64,000 nt of DNA from contig CASCZI010000002.1 in the NCBI GenBank assembly GCA_949156565.1, positions 1 to 64,000 of the forward strand. Reading direction: 5' to 3'. A program made the position numbers and the translations under genes. This document shows positions 1-8,626 of the stretch, in pieces (the first letter of the stretch is position 1; each line of letters opens with the position of its first letter). Below the pieces are notes generated by a model that ran no database searches, was not told the DNA's origin, and saw nothing but the letters and a program-made list of their open reading frames with translations. The stretch comes from an uncultured Alphaproteobacteria bacterium (GTDB taxonomy: Bacteria > Pseudomonadota > Alphaproteobacteria > Rs-D84).

Positions 1-2
1 TG

Positions 3-689
3 AATAATGGGTCGTGTTCAAACTGTTCCCCGGGCTATGAACCCTATTATTGTCCAGGGGATGATGCTCGCCATCCGTGCCCCACGACCGATACGGATTA
101 TAAGGCATTAACCGGATGGAATATCATCCATTCTAATGAAGGGGGATGGGCCAATATTGGGGCCACCAGATCGGGTGATTGTCGCAGCAGTTTTGATTTT
201 AAAGATCAAAACGGCAATGAAATTCATACTGAGTTTCCTTTTAACGGCACTTATTACTGGGGGACCGATTCCAGCAAGATTTATTATTATGCGGCCGGAA
301 CAGGCCAATATCTGTCACCGTATAAAGCCACATCCAGCAAGGTATGGTATGATGGGGCAAAAGCATGCACAAACGCCCCCGCGCACGCGCACTATACCGG
401 TCCCGGCACACCCGACGCGCCCGATGGGTCCATCACGGACGCCAATGATTGCCCGTGGGAATGTGACGCGGGGTATGGGCGTGTGGGGGACGTGTGCCAA
501 CCGCTCTGTACGGCGGGTGTGACACAGATCCACATCGGAAACACCACCGCGCCATTATTTGCGGTCAAATATACGACGCCGACACTGGTCATTCAGACAC
601 CGGGCGGCGTGTGTTACGGAAATTTGACGGCCGGCCATGGCACCGGGATTCATGTGACGGTTGGCGGCACAACGTATCGGATGGAATAG
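3..689 (+). CDS. Cysteine-rich exported repeat protein, 5' truncated by window edge
   Basis: The frame is open from the first bases and ends at a TAG; the ORF track shows only its last 68 codons. The translation has short CxxC-type modules (NGSCSNCSPGY, YYCPGDD) like those after the signal peptide of the two paralogues at 5120-5893 and 60915-61700, then a variable middle and a conserved C-terminal block (THxHxG.TTAP, VKYTTPTLVI, GGxCYGNL, TTYRME end). The last roughly 320 bp are strikingly similar in DNA to the 60915-61700 gene, including identical runs longer than 25 bp. Function is unknown; a secreted or surface role is inferred from the paralogues' signal peptides. The N-terminus lies outside the window. 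Confidence 0.85.
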   Translation, partial: NNGSCSNCSPGYEPYYCPGDDARHPCPTTDTDYKALTGWNIIHSNEGGWANIGATRSGDCRSSFDFKDQNGNEIHTEFPFNGTYYWGTDSSKIYYYAAGTGQYLSPYKATSSKVWYDGAKACTNAPAHAHYTGPGTPDAPDGSITDANDCPWECDAGYGRVGDVCQPLCTAGVTQIHIGNTTAPLFAVKYTTPTLVIQTPGGVCYGNLTAGHGTGIHVTVGGTTYRME

Positions 690-697
690 GGGGGGCT

Positions 698-1216
698 TTA
701 AATCTTTATTGTGTCAATGGCGTTCCGGATGGCGTTCATTTGTTCATCTGTAAATTTCCCCAGAACCCAATCGGCCGGTGCAATCGGCAAACCCAAATCC
801 CGTGGATGGCCAATACCCACACGAACCCGCCGGTAATTATTGCCGACCGCCGCATCAATAGATTTGATACCGTTGTGGCCGGCACTGCCGCCACCTGTTT
901 TTTCGCGTATGGTGCCGATTTTTAAATCCATATCGTCATGAATCACAACCAGATTTTCCAACGGTATTTTATAAAATGCCATTAATGGGCCGACGGCATT
1001 ACCACTGGCGTTCATAAAGGTTTGGGGGCGCACAAAAATATATTTTTTCCCATCCCGTATATCGGTTGATGTTTGCGCCGATTTTTCATTACGCCATGTG
1101 GCACCATCCCCCGCCAATGCAGTTACCGCCATAAAACCGACGTTATGACGCGTTTGGGCGTATTCATTTCCCGGATTCCCCAGGCCAACCACCAAAATGG
1201 GTTTATTTTCTTGCAT
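698..1216 (-). CDS. pth: Peptidyl-tRNA hydrolase
   Basis: Pth cleaves the ester bond of peptidyl-tRNAs released from stalled ribosomes. The 172-residue product, starting at MQENKPILVVGLGNPG, has the usual family length. It shows the GLGNPG N-terminus, the RHNVGF segment with the catalytic His, and the HDDMDL segment with the conserved Asp. The ORF track extends 109 codons upstream, but that part lies antisense to the next gene and has no Pth similarity, so the ATG at 1216 is chosen. It is convergent with the upstream cysteine-rich gene and divergent from the following barrel gene. No ribosomal L25 (ctc) gene is adjacent, unlike in many proteobacteria. Confidence 0.95.
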   Translation of the reverse strand: MQENKPILVVGLGNPGNEYAQTRHNVGFMAVTALAGDGATWRNEKSAQTSTDIRDGKKYIFVRPQTFMNASGNAVGPLMAFYKIPLENLVVIHDDMDLKIGTIREKTGGGSAGHNGIKSIDAAVGNNYRRVRVGIGHPRDLGLPIAPADWVLGKFTDEQMNAIRNAIDTIKI

Positions 1217-1263
1217 AGATAGACCTATTTTTTCTATTATAATATCACAGAAAGGAGAAAAAA

Positions 1264-1794
1264 ATGAAATTAAAATCTCTGGCGGCGGTTGCGGCGGTAT
1301 CGGCCATGGTGGCGGGCAATGCAAACGCAAATTTATTATTTGATATTTATGCCGGTGCAACGGCGGGATTTGGTGGGGCAACGTGGTTTGCAGATGAAAA
1401 CAAAACGTATGCCGCGCAATCATATGGTGCCGTTTTGGGAATTGACATTCCGTTTGTGCGTGGTGAATTGGAATATGATTATTTAATGTCTGATGATGCG
1501 AAATTGCATCTGGTGATGGCCAATGTGTATGCCAAAATGCCAACCCCGGTTATTAAACCATATCTGGGTGGGGGAATCGGCATGGTTGTGGCCGGGGATT
1601 ATAACGACCTGGATGCGGAAGATGCCATGGCGTACCAAGGCATGTTGGGCGTGACATTTGATTTGCCGATTTTGCCGTTTAATATCGATGTCGAAGGACG
1701 CGTTTTATACGCCAATCATGTGTTTAAGGTGGCGGATGAAAACGCAAATTTGTTGCAATATGATGCACGTGTGAAATTGCGGTACGTTTTTTAA
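1264..1794 (+). CDS. Small outer-membrane beta-barrel protein (opacity/OmpA-barrel type)
   Basis: A 176-residue protein with a clear Sec signal peptide (MKLKSLAAVAAVSAMVAGNANA) is followed by alternating aromatic/hydrophobic strands and ends in VKLRYVF with a terminal Phe, the usual C-terminal signature for BAM-dependent barrels. Glycine-rich strands such as YLGGGIGMVVAG fit an eight-stranded opacity-family barrel. An AGAAAGGAG-like Shine-Dalgarno lies just upstream (aaaggagaaaaaaATG). It is monocistronic between divergent pth and polA. The exact ligand or role cannot be read from the sequence. Confidence 0.8.
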   Translation: MKLKSLAAVAAVSAMVAGNANANLLFDIYAGATAGFGGATWFADENKTYAAQSYGAVLGIDIPFVRGELEYDYLMSDDAKLHLVMANVYAKMPTPVIKPYLGGGIGMVVAGDYNDLDAEDAMAYQGMLGVTFDLPILPFNIDVEGRVLYANHVFKVADENANLLQYDARVKLRYVF

Positions 1795-1857
1795 AAATAA
1801 TATAAAGTGGTTTGGGGGCGCATCGGCGCCCCAAATCATCGGGGAAATGGGGTAAAA

Positions 1858-4635
1858 ATGCTAACACTGATTGATGGGAATTCATTATTATTTCGTGCCT
1901 ATTACGGCGTGCACAGTCGATTAACCCGGCATGATGGAACGCCCACTGGTGCGGTGTTCGGATTTTTTAATATGGTGTTACCGTTGCTGGCGGCGGGTAA
2001 CCGTCATGATGAATTTGTGTGCGTATTCGATGCGTCACGCATAACTTTTCGCCAAGATATATATCCCCAATACAAGATGAATCGATCGGAAACACCCGCC
2101 GATTTAATTATTCAGGGTGAAATGATCCGTGCCGGTTTGACGGCATGTGGGGTGCCGGTATTATGCATTCCCGGTGTAGAGGCAGATGATGTTATCGCCA
2201 CGTTGGCGGATCAATACTGTGACCGGCCGGGCGGAACACGTATTATTACCAGTGACAAGGATTTGATGCAATTGGTGTCAGATTGCGTCTATTTATACGA
2301 CGGGATGAAGGACCGTGAAATTCGTGCCCCCCAGGTATTGGAAAAATTTGGTGTGCGCCCAGATCAGGTTGTCGATGTTCAAAGCCTGATGGGCGATTCA
2401 ACCGATAACGTGCCCGGTGTTCCGGGGATCGGTCCTAAAAAAGCCGCCGAATTAATTAATCAGTTTGGGTCATTGGATAACATTTATACCCATGTAGGGG
2501 ACATCACGAATGAACGGATTCGTAATCTTTTGATCCAACATCGGGAAATGGCATATATATCGCGGCAACTGGTGACATTAAAACGCGATGTGGAATTGAC
2601 CGGATTGGACATTGCCCCATTATGCTTTGATGTGAACGGGGCCATTGAATTTATGCGTCAACGTGTGGAAAGTACGTCGTTGGTGGCCAAGATTGAAAAG
2701 CTGTTTCCGGTTGATCCGGCGGCCCCGGCATGTGTTGCGCCATTGCCGTATGCCGGATCGGATTGTCCCATAGTGGTTGACAATACAACCCCCGATTCAA
2801 CGCCTGATGCATTGGCGGAATGGACATTTGATGTTATTCGTCATGTGGATCAATTGGACGCATTTTTATCAACGGTGGGTAACACGTTGGCCATTGATAC
2901 CGAAACAACGGGTCTGGATCAAATGTCTGATCAATTGGTGGGGATATGCATGGCATCGACCCCGGGCCATGGTGTGTATATCCCATTGCGTCATCGTGGG
3001 GCGTCGGCCGATCTGTTTGGGGGAAATGAATTGGCACCTGATCAATTAAGTATTGATGTGGTTCGTGATCGATTATGGCCGGTATTAATCAATCCCAATG
3101 TGGTAAAGGTGGGACACAATCTAAAATTCGATTTGCATATCATGGCGAACGAGGGGTGGGATATCGCACAAATTCGTCCCATTGATGATACAATGTTGTT
3201 ATCATATGCATTGTATGGTGGTCTGCATGGACATGGAATGGATGAATTGGCACGGCGATATCTTGGGCACACAGATATTGCGTATTGTGATTTATTTGCG
3301 CCGAAAACACGTAATGCCGATCGACGTTTCGATACATTAGATATTGCATCGGCGGCCCCATATGCGGCCGAAGATGCCGTTGTAACGTTGGCCATGTATC
3401 AATTAATGCGCCCCCAGGTGGATGCCAACGAAACGTTAAAGAAACTATATGAAAGTTGTGATTTGCCATTGATGCCCATCTTGTTAGATATGGAACGAAA
3501 CGGGGTAATGGTCAATCGTGATGGGTTGCACCGATTATCCGGGATATTTCATACCCAGTTAAGTGAATTAGAGCAACAGATTTGGGCCGACGCCGGTCAC
3601 GAATTTAATATTGCCAGTCCAAAGCAAATGGCGTGCGTTTTATTTGATGAATTAAACTTGAATGCCAATAAAAAACGGTCGACGGATGCCGATGCATTAA
3701 ATGAATTGGTTGATGCCCACCCAATCGTGGACAAGATTCTTGTTTGGCGCCGGATCGCAAAGCTGGCGGGGACATACGCGGACGCACTGCCGCGGCAGAT
3801 TGCATCAGATGGGCGGATTCATACCACATATTTACAGACCAGTACCAATACCGGTCGATTGTCATCGCGGGATCCAAACTTACAAAATATTCCGATTAAA
3901 ACAACCCTGGGCGAAGAAATTCGTAAATGTTTTGTAGCCGCCCCGGGACGCGTATTGATTGCGGTTGATTATTCCCAAATTCAATTGCGTTTGTTGGCAG
4001 ATGTGGCGGGGGTTCGGGCATTTACAGAAACATTCCGCGCGGGACGTGATATTCATGAACAGACCGCCCGACAAATATTCGGTGTTGCCCCCGATGCCGA
4101 TGTGTCACGTGATCAACGTCGGGCGGCGAAAACCGTGAACTTTTCAATCGTTTATGGTATTTCATCGGTTGGATTGGCCGCGCAATTGGGGATAACACGC
4201 CATGCGGCCCAAGAAATCATTGATGCATATATGTCGGGATTGCCGGAAATCAAGGATTATATTCAACGGACACGGGAATTTGCGCTGGAACATGGGTATG
4301 TATTAACGCCATGGGGGCGCCGAATCGAATTGCCCGATATTAAAAATCCCCGGATGCGTGCGTATGCGTTGCGTGCGGCGATTAATGCCCCCATCCAGGG
4401 TTTTGAGGCGGATTTAATGCGTCGTGCCATGGTGGATATTGCATCACGTATTATTGCCCCAAATCGTGATAAAATTCGTATGATTATGCAGGTGCATGAC
4501 GAAGTCGTTTTTGAATGCGATTCGGATTTGGCACCTGCCATGGCGGTACAAATTCAATCAATAATGGAAAATGTGGCCCAATTATCGGTGCCGTTGGCGG
4601 CAGAATATGTTATTGGTAACCAATGGGGAAAATAG
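1858..4635 (+). CDS. polA: DNA polymerase I
   Basis: The 925-residue protein carries the three canonical domains: 5'-3' exonuclease (LIDGNSLLFRAYYG, ADDVIATLA, GDSTDNVPGVPGIGPKKA), a 3'-5' exonuclease that looks intact (DTETTGLD, HNLKFDLHIM, YAAEDAVVT), and the polymerase (RLSSRDPNLQNIP, DYSQIQLRLLA, RRAAKTVNFSIVYG, MQVHDEVVFE). The ATG at 1858 is preferred over the upstream track start because the family begins at this segment and a GGGG-rich site precedes it. One oddity is motif A, which reads DYSQIQLR where bacterial Pol I normally has DYSQIELR. The altered residue is the one that acts as the ribonucleotide steric gate in E. coli (Glu710). Confidence 0.97.
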   Translation: MLTLIDGNSLLFRAYYGVHSRLTRHDGTPTGAVFGFFNMVLPLLAAGNRHDEFVCVFDASRITFRQDIYPQYKMNRSETPADLIIQGEMIRAGLTACGVPVLCIPGVEADDVIATLADQYCDRPGGTRIITSDKDLMQLVSDCVYLYDGMKDREIRAPQVLEKFGVRPDQVVDVQSLMGDSTDNVPGVPGIGPKKAAELINQFGSLDNIYTHVGDITNERIRNLLIQHREMAYISRQLVTLKRDVELTGLDIAPLCFDVNGAIEFMRQRVESTSLVAKIEKLFPVDPAAPACVAPLPYAGSDCPIVVDNTTPDSTPDALAEWTFDVIRHVDQLDAFLSTVGNTLAIDTETTGLDQMSDQLVGICMASTPGHGVYIPLRHRGASADLFGGNELAPDQLSIDVVRDRLWPVLINPNVVKVGHNLKFDLHIMANEGWDIAQIRPIDDTMLLSYALYGGLHGHGMDELARRYLGHTDIAYCDLFAPKTRNADRRFDTLDIASAAPYAAEDAVVTLAMYQLMRPQVDANETLKKLYESCDLPLMPILLDMERNGVMVNRDGLHRLSGIFHTQLSELEQQIWADAGHEFNIASPKQMACVLFDELNLNANKKRSTDADALNELVDAHPIVDKILVWRRIAKLAGTYADALPRQIASDGRIHTTYLQTSTNTGRLSSRDPNLQNIPIKTTLGEEIRKCFVAAPGRVLIAVDYSQIQLRLLADVAGVRAFTETFRAGRDIHEQTARQIFGVAPDADVSRDQRRAAKTVNFSIVYGISSVGLAAQLGITRHAAQEIIDAYMSGLPEIKDYIQRTREFALEHGYVLTPWGRRIELPDIKNPRMRAYALRAAINAPIQGFEADLMRRAMVDIASRIIAPNRDKIRMIMQVHDEVVFECDSDLAPAMAVQIQSIMENVAQLSVPLAAEYVIGNQWGK

Positions 4636-5119
4636 GGTGTACTCAACCACGGGTGCCCCGAACGTCATTAAATGTTTATCGGAAATGACCGTCCAATAAT
4701 TATGATTTGCGTTCAGTGCCGGGGTAAACGCGCGAACGGGGCATAAATTCATTTGTACCATATAAAAAAGGCAGGGATGTCATTTCGCGTGACCCCCAAT
4801 TCTAGCTATGGAGAGAGAAAGCGGCCCCCGCGTGACACCCCTATGATACCCACCAAAAGAAACTTGGTGGCTGGAGTTTAGAAACTATTGCTAGGCAAAT
4901 AGAGTGGTTTATTTTTATATTTCACCACACTCCAACCATTATACAAAGTCAGAGCTTATATCATACCCCGGTATGATAACCCAACAAGAGGTTTCTATTC
5001 CCCATGCCGATTCGGTCATTAAAATCAGCACAATATACACTTTATATAAAACTAGGAAAAAAGTCCAGGGAAAACAAGTAAGTGGGGATTTGGTGGCTTA
5101 TTCTAAAAATCGTCAATTT
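4636..5119. other. Intergenic region with candidate structured RNA and possible gene remnant
   Basis: No convincing gene lies here. Positions about 4795-4945 hold several complementary segments: GCGG/CCGC, CCACCAA/TTGGTGG, CTAGC/GCTAG and TGGAGT/ACTCCA. The motif CGCGTGAC-CCC occurs twice about 50 bp apart. On the minus strand a short frame from 4761 into the polA 3' end reads coherently (ALNANHNYWTVISDKHLM) but is under 60 codons and unrecognised, so it may be a remnant. The ORF at 4904-5185 on plus has no recognisable features and runs into the oppositely oriented cysteine-rich gene. I do not recognise any known RNA family here. Confidence 0.35.
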
Positions 5120-5893
5120 TTATTCAATATGAAATATTGTATCATTCACACGCATATTAATTCCGGGCCCGGTCCCTGGTTTTAGATCGCCGTAACATAA
5201 TCCACCCGCGGTGCGTATGACCAACGCCGGGGTCGTATGGCGTTCGGCCCAGATGGGGGCCGTAAATCCCCCGGCATGGATTTGTGTGATTCCAGTTCCG
5301 CACAGGGATACACAATCATCCAATCCTGTCGCATTGGGAATGCGGGTGGATGTCTCATCGGGGCATATCGTACGAAAAACGTCCCCGGCGGGCGAATAAT
5401 AACCATGTCCCACCGGGCCACAATGAATAGAATTTGCAGCCATATCATAGGATGATGTCCAATAATTTGTGTTACTGTCGCAATAGGGGCACCAATATCC
5501 GGCCGGGCAAGAATTAACATTAATCATGCATTTTGTGGTATCTGATGCCAGGCTGCCGGCATATCCTGTGTCGCCATAGGCGCATGAAAAACCAAACGTT
5601 TCATATTTCCATTGTACACGGCATCCGGTGATACTGTCTTGTAATCCATGGGGCGACCAGTACCAGTAATATTCCACATGTTCAGTATCTACATCCGTTT
5701 TGGGACAGGCATAGGACAGATCGTCGCCCGGACAGTAATAGAATGTTCCACATGCGATACATTCCCCGTTGTTTAAATAATATCCCGGATTGCACGTCGC
5801 ACCCATCGCCGGCGCACAGAGCAGGGATCCCACCCCACACGCGGCCGCCGCGACGGCGATCGCGTCCCAAAACCCGACAGTTTTTTTAGGCAT
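5120..5893 (-). CDS. Cysteine-rich exported repeat protein
   Basis: The 257-residue product starts MPKKTVGFWDAIAVAAAACG, a Sec-type signal ending near CAPAMGA, followed by modules of the form CNPGYYLNNGECIACG and YYCPGDD and a conserved C-terminal block (GTGITQIHAGGFTAP, TTPALVIRTAGGLCYGDL). The GFWxAI signal and the C-terminal block are shared with the 60915 paralogue. The track start at 5953 is rejected because the MP start aligns with the paralogue. No purine-rich Shine-Dalgarno precedes the ATG; instead a CCCCCCAACT run does, exactly as in the paralogue. A leader ORF beginning at 5980 overlaps the start. Function is unknown; extracellular or envelope location is inferred. Confidence 0.85.
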   Translation of the reverse strand: MPKKTVGFWDAIAVAAAACGVGSLLCAPAMGATCNPGYYLNNGECIACGTFYYCPGDDLSYACPKTDVDTEHVEYYWYWSPHGLQDSITGCRVQWKYETFGFSCAYGDTGYAGSLASDTTKCMINVNSCPAGYWCPYCDSNTNYWTSSYDMAANSIHCGPVGHGYYSPAGDVFRTICPDETSTRIPNATGLDDCVSLCGTGITQIHAGGFTAPIWAERHTTPALVIRTAGGLCYGDLKPGTGPGINMRVNDTIFHIE

Positions 5894-6346
5894 AGTTGGG
5901 GGGAAAATTTGTCGCAGAAATTGGGGATTTTTTGTTTCGTCGGGACCGCTCAAAAAACTGTCCCTTTGGATTAGGCATAGTCAAATAATGCCCAACCCCA
6001 GGAATTATACCCATTTGCGCGATTTTTTACAAGGGAAAAATTGGGGGGGGGACGGGTTCACCGTCCCCGCAGGCACCGTGGGGGATCTTTAAAAAAAAGA
6101 CCACCCCGTCGGTATCACCCCCAAAAATTTTCAATTTTTGCGGGGCCCGATTTCGCGCCCACCCCGACCCCGGGCCCCACGGAAATTGTTAAATTTCCGT
6201 GGGTGGGTTCCCGGAGGGGAACTTCACTCTGTTCTTTGCGTGGGTGGGTTCTGGCGGGGGAACTTATATTTAGGCCGGTTCGGTCCAAGTTCTCCTCCCT
6301 CGAGGGAGTACCGGCGTAGCCGGGGAGGTGGTCTTTACCTGAACTC
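5894..6346 (-). promoter_or_regulatory. Repeated noncoding module A upstream of cysteine-rich gene
   Basis: This region is the reverse-orientation counterpart of 60552-60863. Shared blocks in order are a TTCAGAGTTCAG-like start, the 14-bp perfect palindrome CTCCCTCGAGGGAG (6295-6308), a block of about 65 bp (GGGTGGGCGCGAAATCGGGC onward to GACGGGGTGGTCTTT), and then a promoter and leader. Copy A additionally has a 12-bp perfect hairpin with a GTTA loop near 6178-6205 (CCCACGGAAATT/AATTTCCGTGGG), absent from copy B. It separates glyQS from the cysteine-rich gene. Confidence 0.75.
6004..6032 (-). promoter_or_regulatory. Sigma70-type promoter of the cysteine-rich gene (module A)
   Basis: On the minus strand TTGTAA, 17 bp, TATAAT. 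The same arrangement with TTGTCA occurs in module B, and the flanking sequence after the -10 (TCCTGGGGTTGG) is also conserved, so a promoter in both copies is well supported. Confidence 0.75.
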
Positions 6347-6378
6347 TGAACACTGATCCCGCCCGATGGGGCGGATGA

Positions 6379-7740
6379 TTATCCATTAATAATTTCCATC
6401 ACACGTCTGGACACATCCGATAACGCCACACGTTCTTGGGCCATGGTGTCACGGTGCCGCAATGTCACTGTTCCATCTTCGATTGACTGATGATCCACTG
6501 TTATGCATACCGGGGTACCGATTTCATCATGACGACGATAATTTTTACCGATATTTCCCGAATTTTCTAATTCGATGCGCCCAATACCCAATGAACGCAA
6601 TTGGTCAACAATTTGATGCGCCAATTCAACCTGATCCGACATATTACGTGCCAACGGAATCACCGCCGCCTTTACCGGGGCCAGACGGGGTTTTAATTTT
6701 AAAACAACACGCGATTTACCATCACCCAAATCTTCGTCGGTGTACGCATTGATCATTACCGCCAACATCGTGCGATTAACACCCATCGCCGTTTCAATGA
6801 CATAGGGCACAACCGTTTCACCACTCTGTGGATCGGTAAAGGATAACTTGGTCGTGCTATCCTTGTTCGGCATCACATGAGCATTGATATTTAATTCATC
6901 TTGGGCCTTGGTATGCGACCCCAGGTCGAAATCCTGACGATTATGAATACCTTCGACTTCGTCAAATCCATCGGGAAATTCGAATTCAATATCGACGGCG
7001 GCCTTGGCATAATGGGCCAATTTTTCATGTGGGGTTAACCGTAACTTTTCCGCCGGTATCCCCAAGACATTAATCCACCACGCCAAACGCGCATCACGCC
7101 ACATTTGAAAATATTTTTCATCTGTTGATGGATGCACAAAATATTGCATTTCCGCCTGTTCAAATTCACGCATACGGAAAACAAAACCACGGGGCGAAAT
7201 TTCATTACGAAACGCCTTGCCAATTTGGGCAATCCCAAACGGCAATTTATGGGGCGTTGAATCCAACACGTTTTTAAAGTTTGTGTATGTCGTTGTCGCG
7301 GTTTCTGGCCGCAGATAGGCATTAACCGCCCCATCGGCCGTTGCCCCAATGGACAACCCCATCATCAACATGTATGGACGGGGTGGCGTCAAATCCAATG
7401 ATCCACAATTGTCACAACGTGTTTCATCACGCATCTTGTCTTGACGCATGCGGGCACCACATTTCTTGCATTCCACCAACGGATCAGAAAAACACCCTTC
7501 GTGTCCCGAATATTTCCACAATAATCGATTGGTAATTAATGCGGCATCTAATCCTTCGATATCATCGCGGGAATAAACCATCACATTCCACCATGCCGCA
7601 CGAATGTTTTTCATCAATTCCACGCCATAGGGACCATAATCATACGCGCCCCCCAGGCCCCCATAAATTTCCGATCCTGTAAAAATAAATCCGCGTCGCT
7701 TGCATAATGCAACGACATCATTTAGTGTCTTTGCCGGCAT
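6379..7740 (-). CDS. glyQS: Glycyl-tRNA synthetase, single-chain (alpha2, eukaryote/archaea-like) type
   Basis: This class II synthetase of 453 residues charges tRNA-Gly. It starts at MPAKTLNDVVALCKRRGF and shows GSEIYGGLGGAYDYGPYG (motif 1 region), a CxxC...CxxC zinc element (CKKCGARMRQ, CDNCG), FRNEISPRGFVFRMREFEQAE (motif 2 region), and MGVNRTMLAV near motif 3, followed by the anticodon-binding domain. Alphaproteobacteria usually carry the two-subunit GlyQ/GlyS form; this gene is the single-chain homodimeric type. The ATG at 7740 is chosen over the track start at 7824, whose extension has no family similarity. TATAAT lies about 33 bp upstream of the ATG. Confidence 0.95.
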   Translation of the reverse strand: MPAKTLNDVVALCKRRGFIFTGSEIYGGLGGAYDYGPYGVELMKNIRAAWWNVMVYSRDDIEGLDAALITNRLLWKYSGHEGCFSDPLVECKKCGARMRQDKMRDETRCDNCGSLDLTPPRPYMLMMGLSIGATADGAVNAYLRPETATTTYTNFKNVLDSTPHKLPFGIAQIGKAFRNEISPRGFVFRMREFEQAEMQYFVHPSTDEKYFQMWRDARLAWWINVLGIPAEKLRLTPHEKLAHYAKAAVDIEFEFPDGFDEVEGIHNRQDFDLGSHTKAQDELNINAHVMPNKDSTTKLSFTDPQSGETVVPYVIETAMGVNRTMLAVMINAYTDEDLGDGKSRVVLKLKPRLAPVKAAVIPLARNMSDQVELAHQIVDQLRSLGIGRIELENSGNIGKNYRRHDEIGTPVCITVDHQSIEDGTVTLRHRDTMAQERVALSDVSRRVMEIING

Positions 7741-7810
7741 TGTTTGTACCCCATTTTTATTTATGGTACATATTATACCCAAATTCACATTTTGCAAAAG
7801 AAAATATTTA

Positions 7811-7856
7811 TTGACAAATAACATAAATTGTATTAATTTTATTAAAAATAATACAA
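7811..7856 (+). promoter_or_regulatory. Putative promoter with overlapping inverted repeat
   Basis: TTGACA at 7811 is followed by an AT-rich stretch containing the inverted repeat TTGTATTA (7828-7835) / TAATACAA (7849-7856), which would overlap the -10 and start of transcription. It precedes the 7874 gene and may be an operator; no regulator is identified. Confidence 0.45.
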
Positions 7857-7873
7857 TAAAAGGAACAAATCAC

Positions 7874-8209
7874 ATGCCCAAGAAAAACAAGAATTTGAAC
7901 GCGACGCCCCGTGATATCATCCCCGAACCAAAATATTCGGCGTTTATCATGATGCAATTGGCATCGCGTTATAATCGCCATGCCAAAATTGGTTTCCTGT
8001 CTTGTTTGTATGGAATGTTTGGAATGATGGGTGCCAATTATTGGGTCCCCGAAATCTATCGATTATTGGCATTGGGTGTTTATCCGGCGATGATAATAAT
8101 CATTATTTGGGCCGCCTTGAAAAAGGATCACGCCGATCGGTATCAAAAATGCGCCGAAGATTTGTCCGATAAATTTATTAATAAATCCAAGCAAGGAAAA
8201 TCAAAATGA
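7874..8209 (+). CDS. Small two-TM membrane protein, unknown
   Basis: The 111-residue product starts MPKKNKNLNATPRD after an AAAAGGAAC ribosome site; the track start at 7700 is antisense to glyQS and is not used. A basic N-terminus is followed by two hydrophobic segments (about GFLSCLYGMFGMMGANY and LLALGVYPAMIIIIIWAAL) and a charged C-terminus. It overlaps the next gene by 4 bp (ATGA), so the two are translationally coupled. No family is recognised. Its place ahead of a membrane-anchored J-domain protein suggests a common membrane function, which is inference. Confidence 0.75.
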   Translation: MPKKNKNLNATPRDIIPEPKYSAFIMMQLASRYNRHAKIGFLSCLYGMFGMMGANYWVPEIYRLLALGVYPAMIIIIIWAALKKDHADRYQKCAEDLSDKFINKSKQGKSK

Positions 8210-8568
8210 CACCAAAGAAATTGCGGTTATTAAACAAACAGATAGAAACGCTTAGTAACGTATCGTTAACACGTACCCAACAGTCAACGATTGATTATGC
8301 GTTTGAAACCGTTTTATCCCTGCAACGTCAATCCCACCGCATCCAATGGCATGTTATTAAAATGTTGTCAATCATGGGATTTAATTTGGCAATAACCAAA
8401 TTGGACCAAGATATTGGCGAAAATATGGGATTGGCCCTGTATTTAGTGGTATTGATTTATATGTGCAACGTCGCATGGACAATGGACCGCAACAAAATCG
8501 CCTATGACACCGCACGTAAAAATGTTCAGCAAGTAGAACAAGAATTAAAAAACAATCAATACACTTGA
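8206..8568 (+). CDS. Small two-TM membrane protein with C-terminal coiled coil, unknown
   Basis: The 120-residue protein starts with an ATG overlapping the upstream stop. It has a helical N-terminus (LNKQIETLSNVSL), two hydrophobic stretches (IKMLSIMGFNLAI and GLALYLVVLIYMCNVAW), and a charged helical tail. It resembles its upstream neighbour in length and layout, so the pair may form a heteromeric membrane unit (inference). Its stop codon overlaps the -35 box of the promoter for the J-domain gene. Confidence 0.75.
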   Translation: MTPKKLRLLNKQIETLSNVSLTRTQQSTIDYAFETVLSLQRQSHRIQWHVIKMLSIMGFNLAITKLDQDIGENMGLALYLVVLIYMCNVAWTMDRNKIAYDTARKNVQQVEQELKNNQYT

Positions 8569-8592
8569 CAAATTAATTTATTTGACTATAAT
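8565..8592 (+). promoter_or_regulatory. Sigma70-type promoter for J-domain gene
   Basis: TTGACA, 16 bp, TATAAT. The -35 overlaps the stop codon of the preceding gene, and the downstream CDS starts about 35 bp after the -10 with an AAGGAAC ribosome site. Confidence 0.8.
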
Positions 8593-8626
8593 AAAAGTAT
8601 TCTAAATAAAACCAAGGAACAAAGAA

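Noticed and set aside
4904-5185. 93-codon ORF on plus after polA
   Set aside because: No ribosome site, no family pattern, and it runs into the oppositely oriented cysteine-rich gene; the region looks like structured noncoding DNA.
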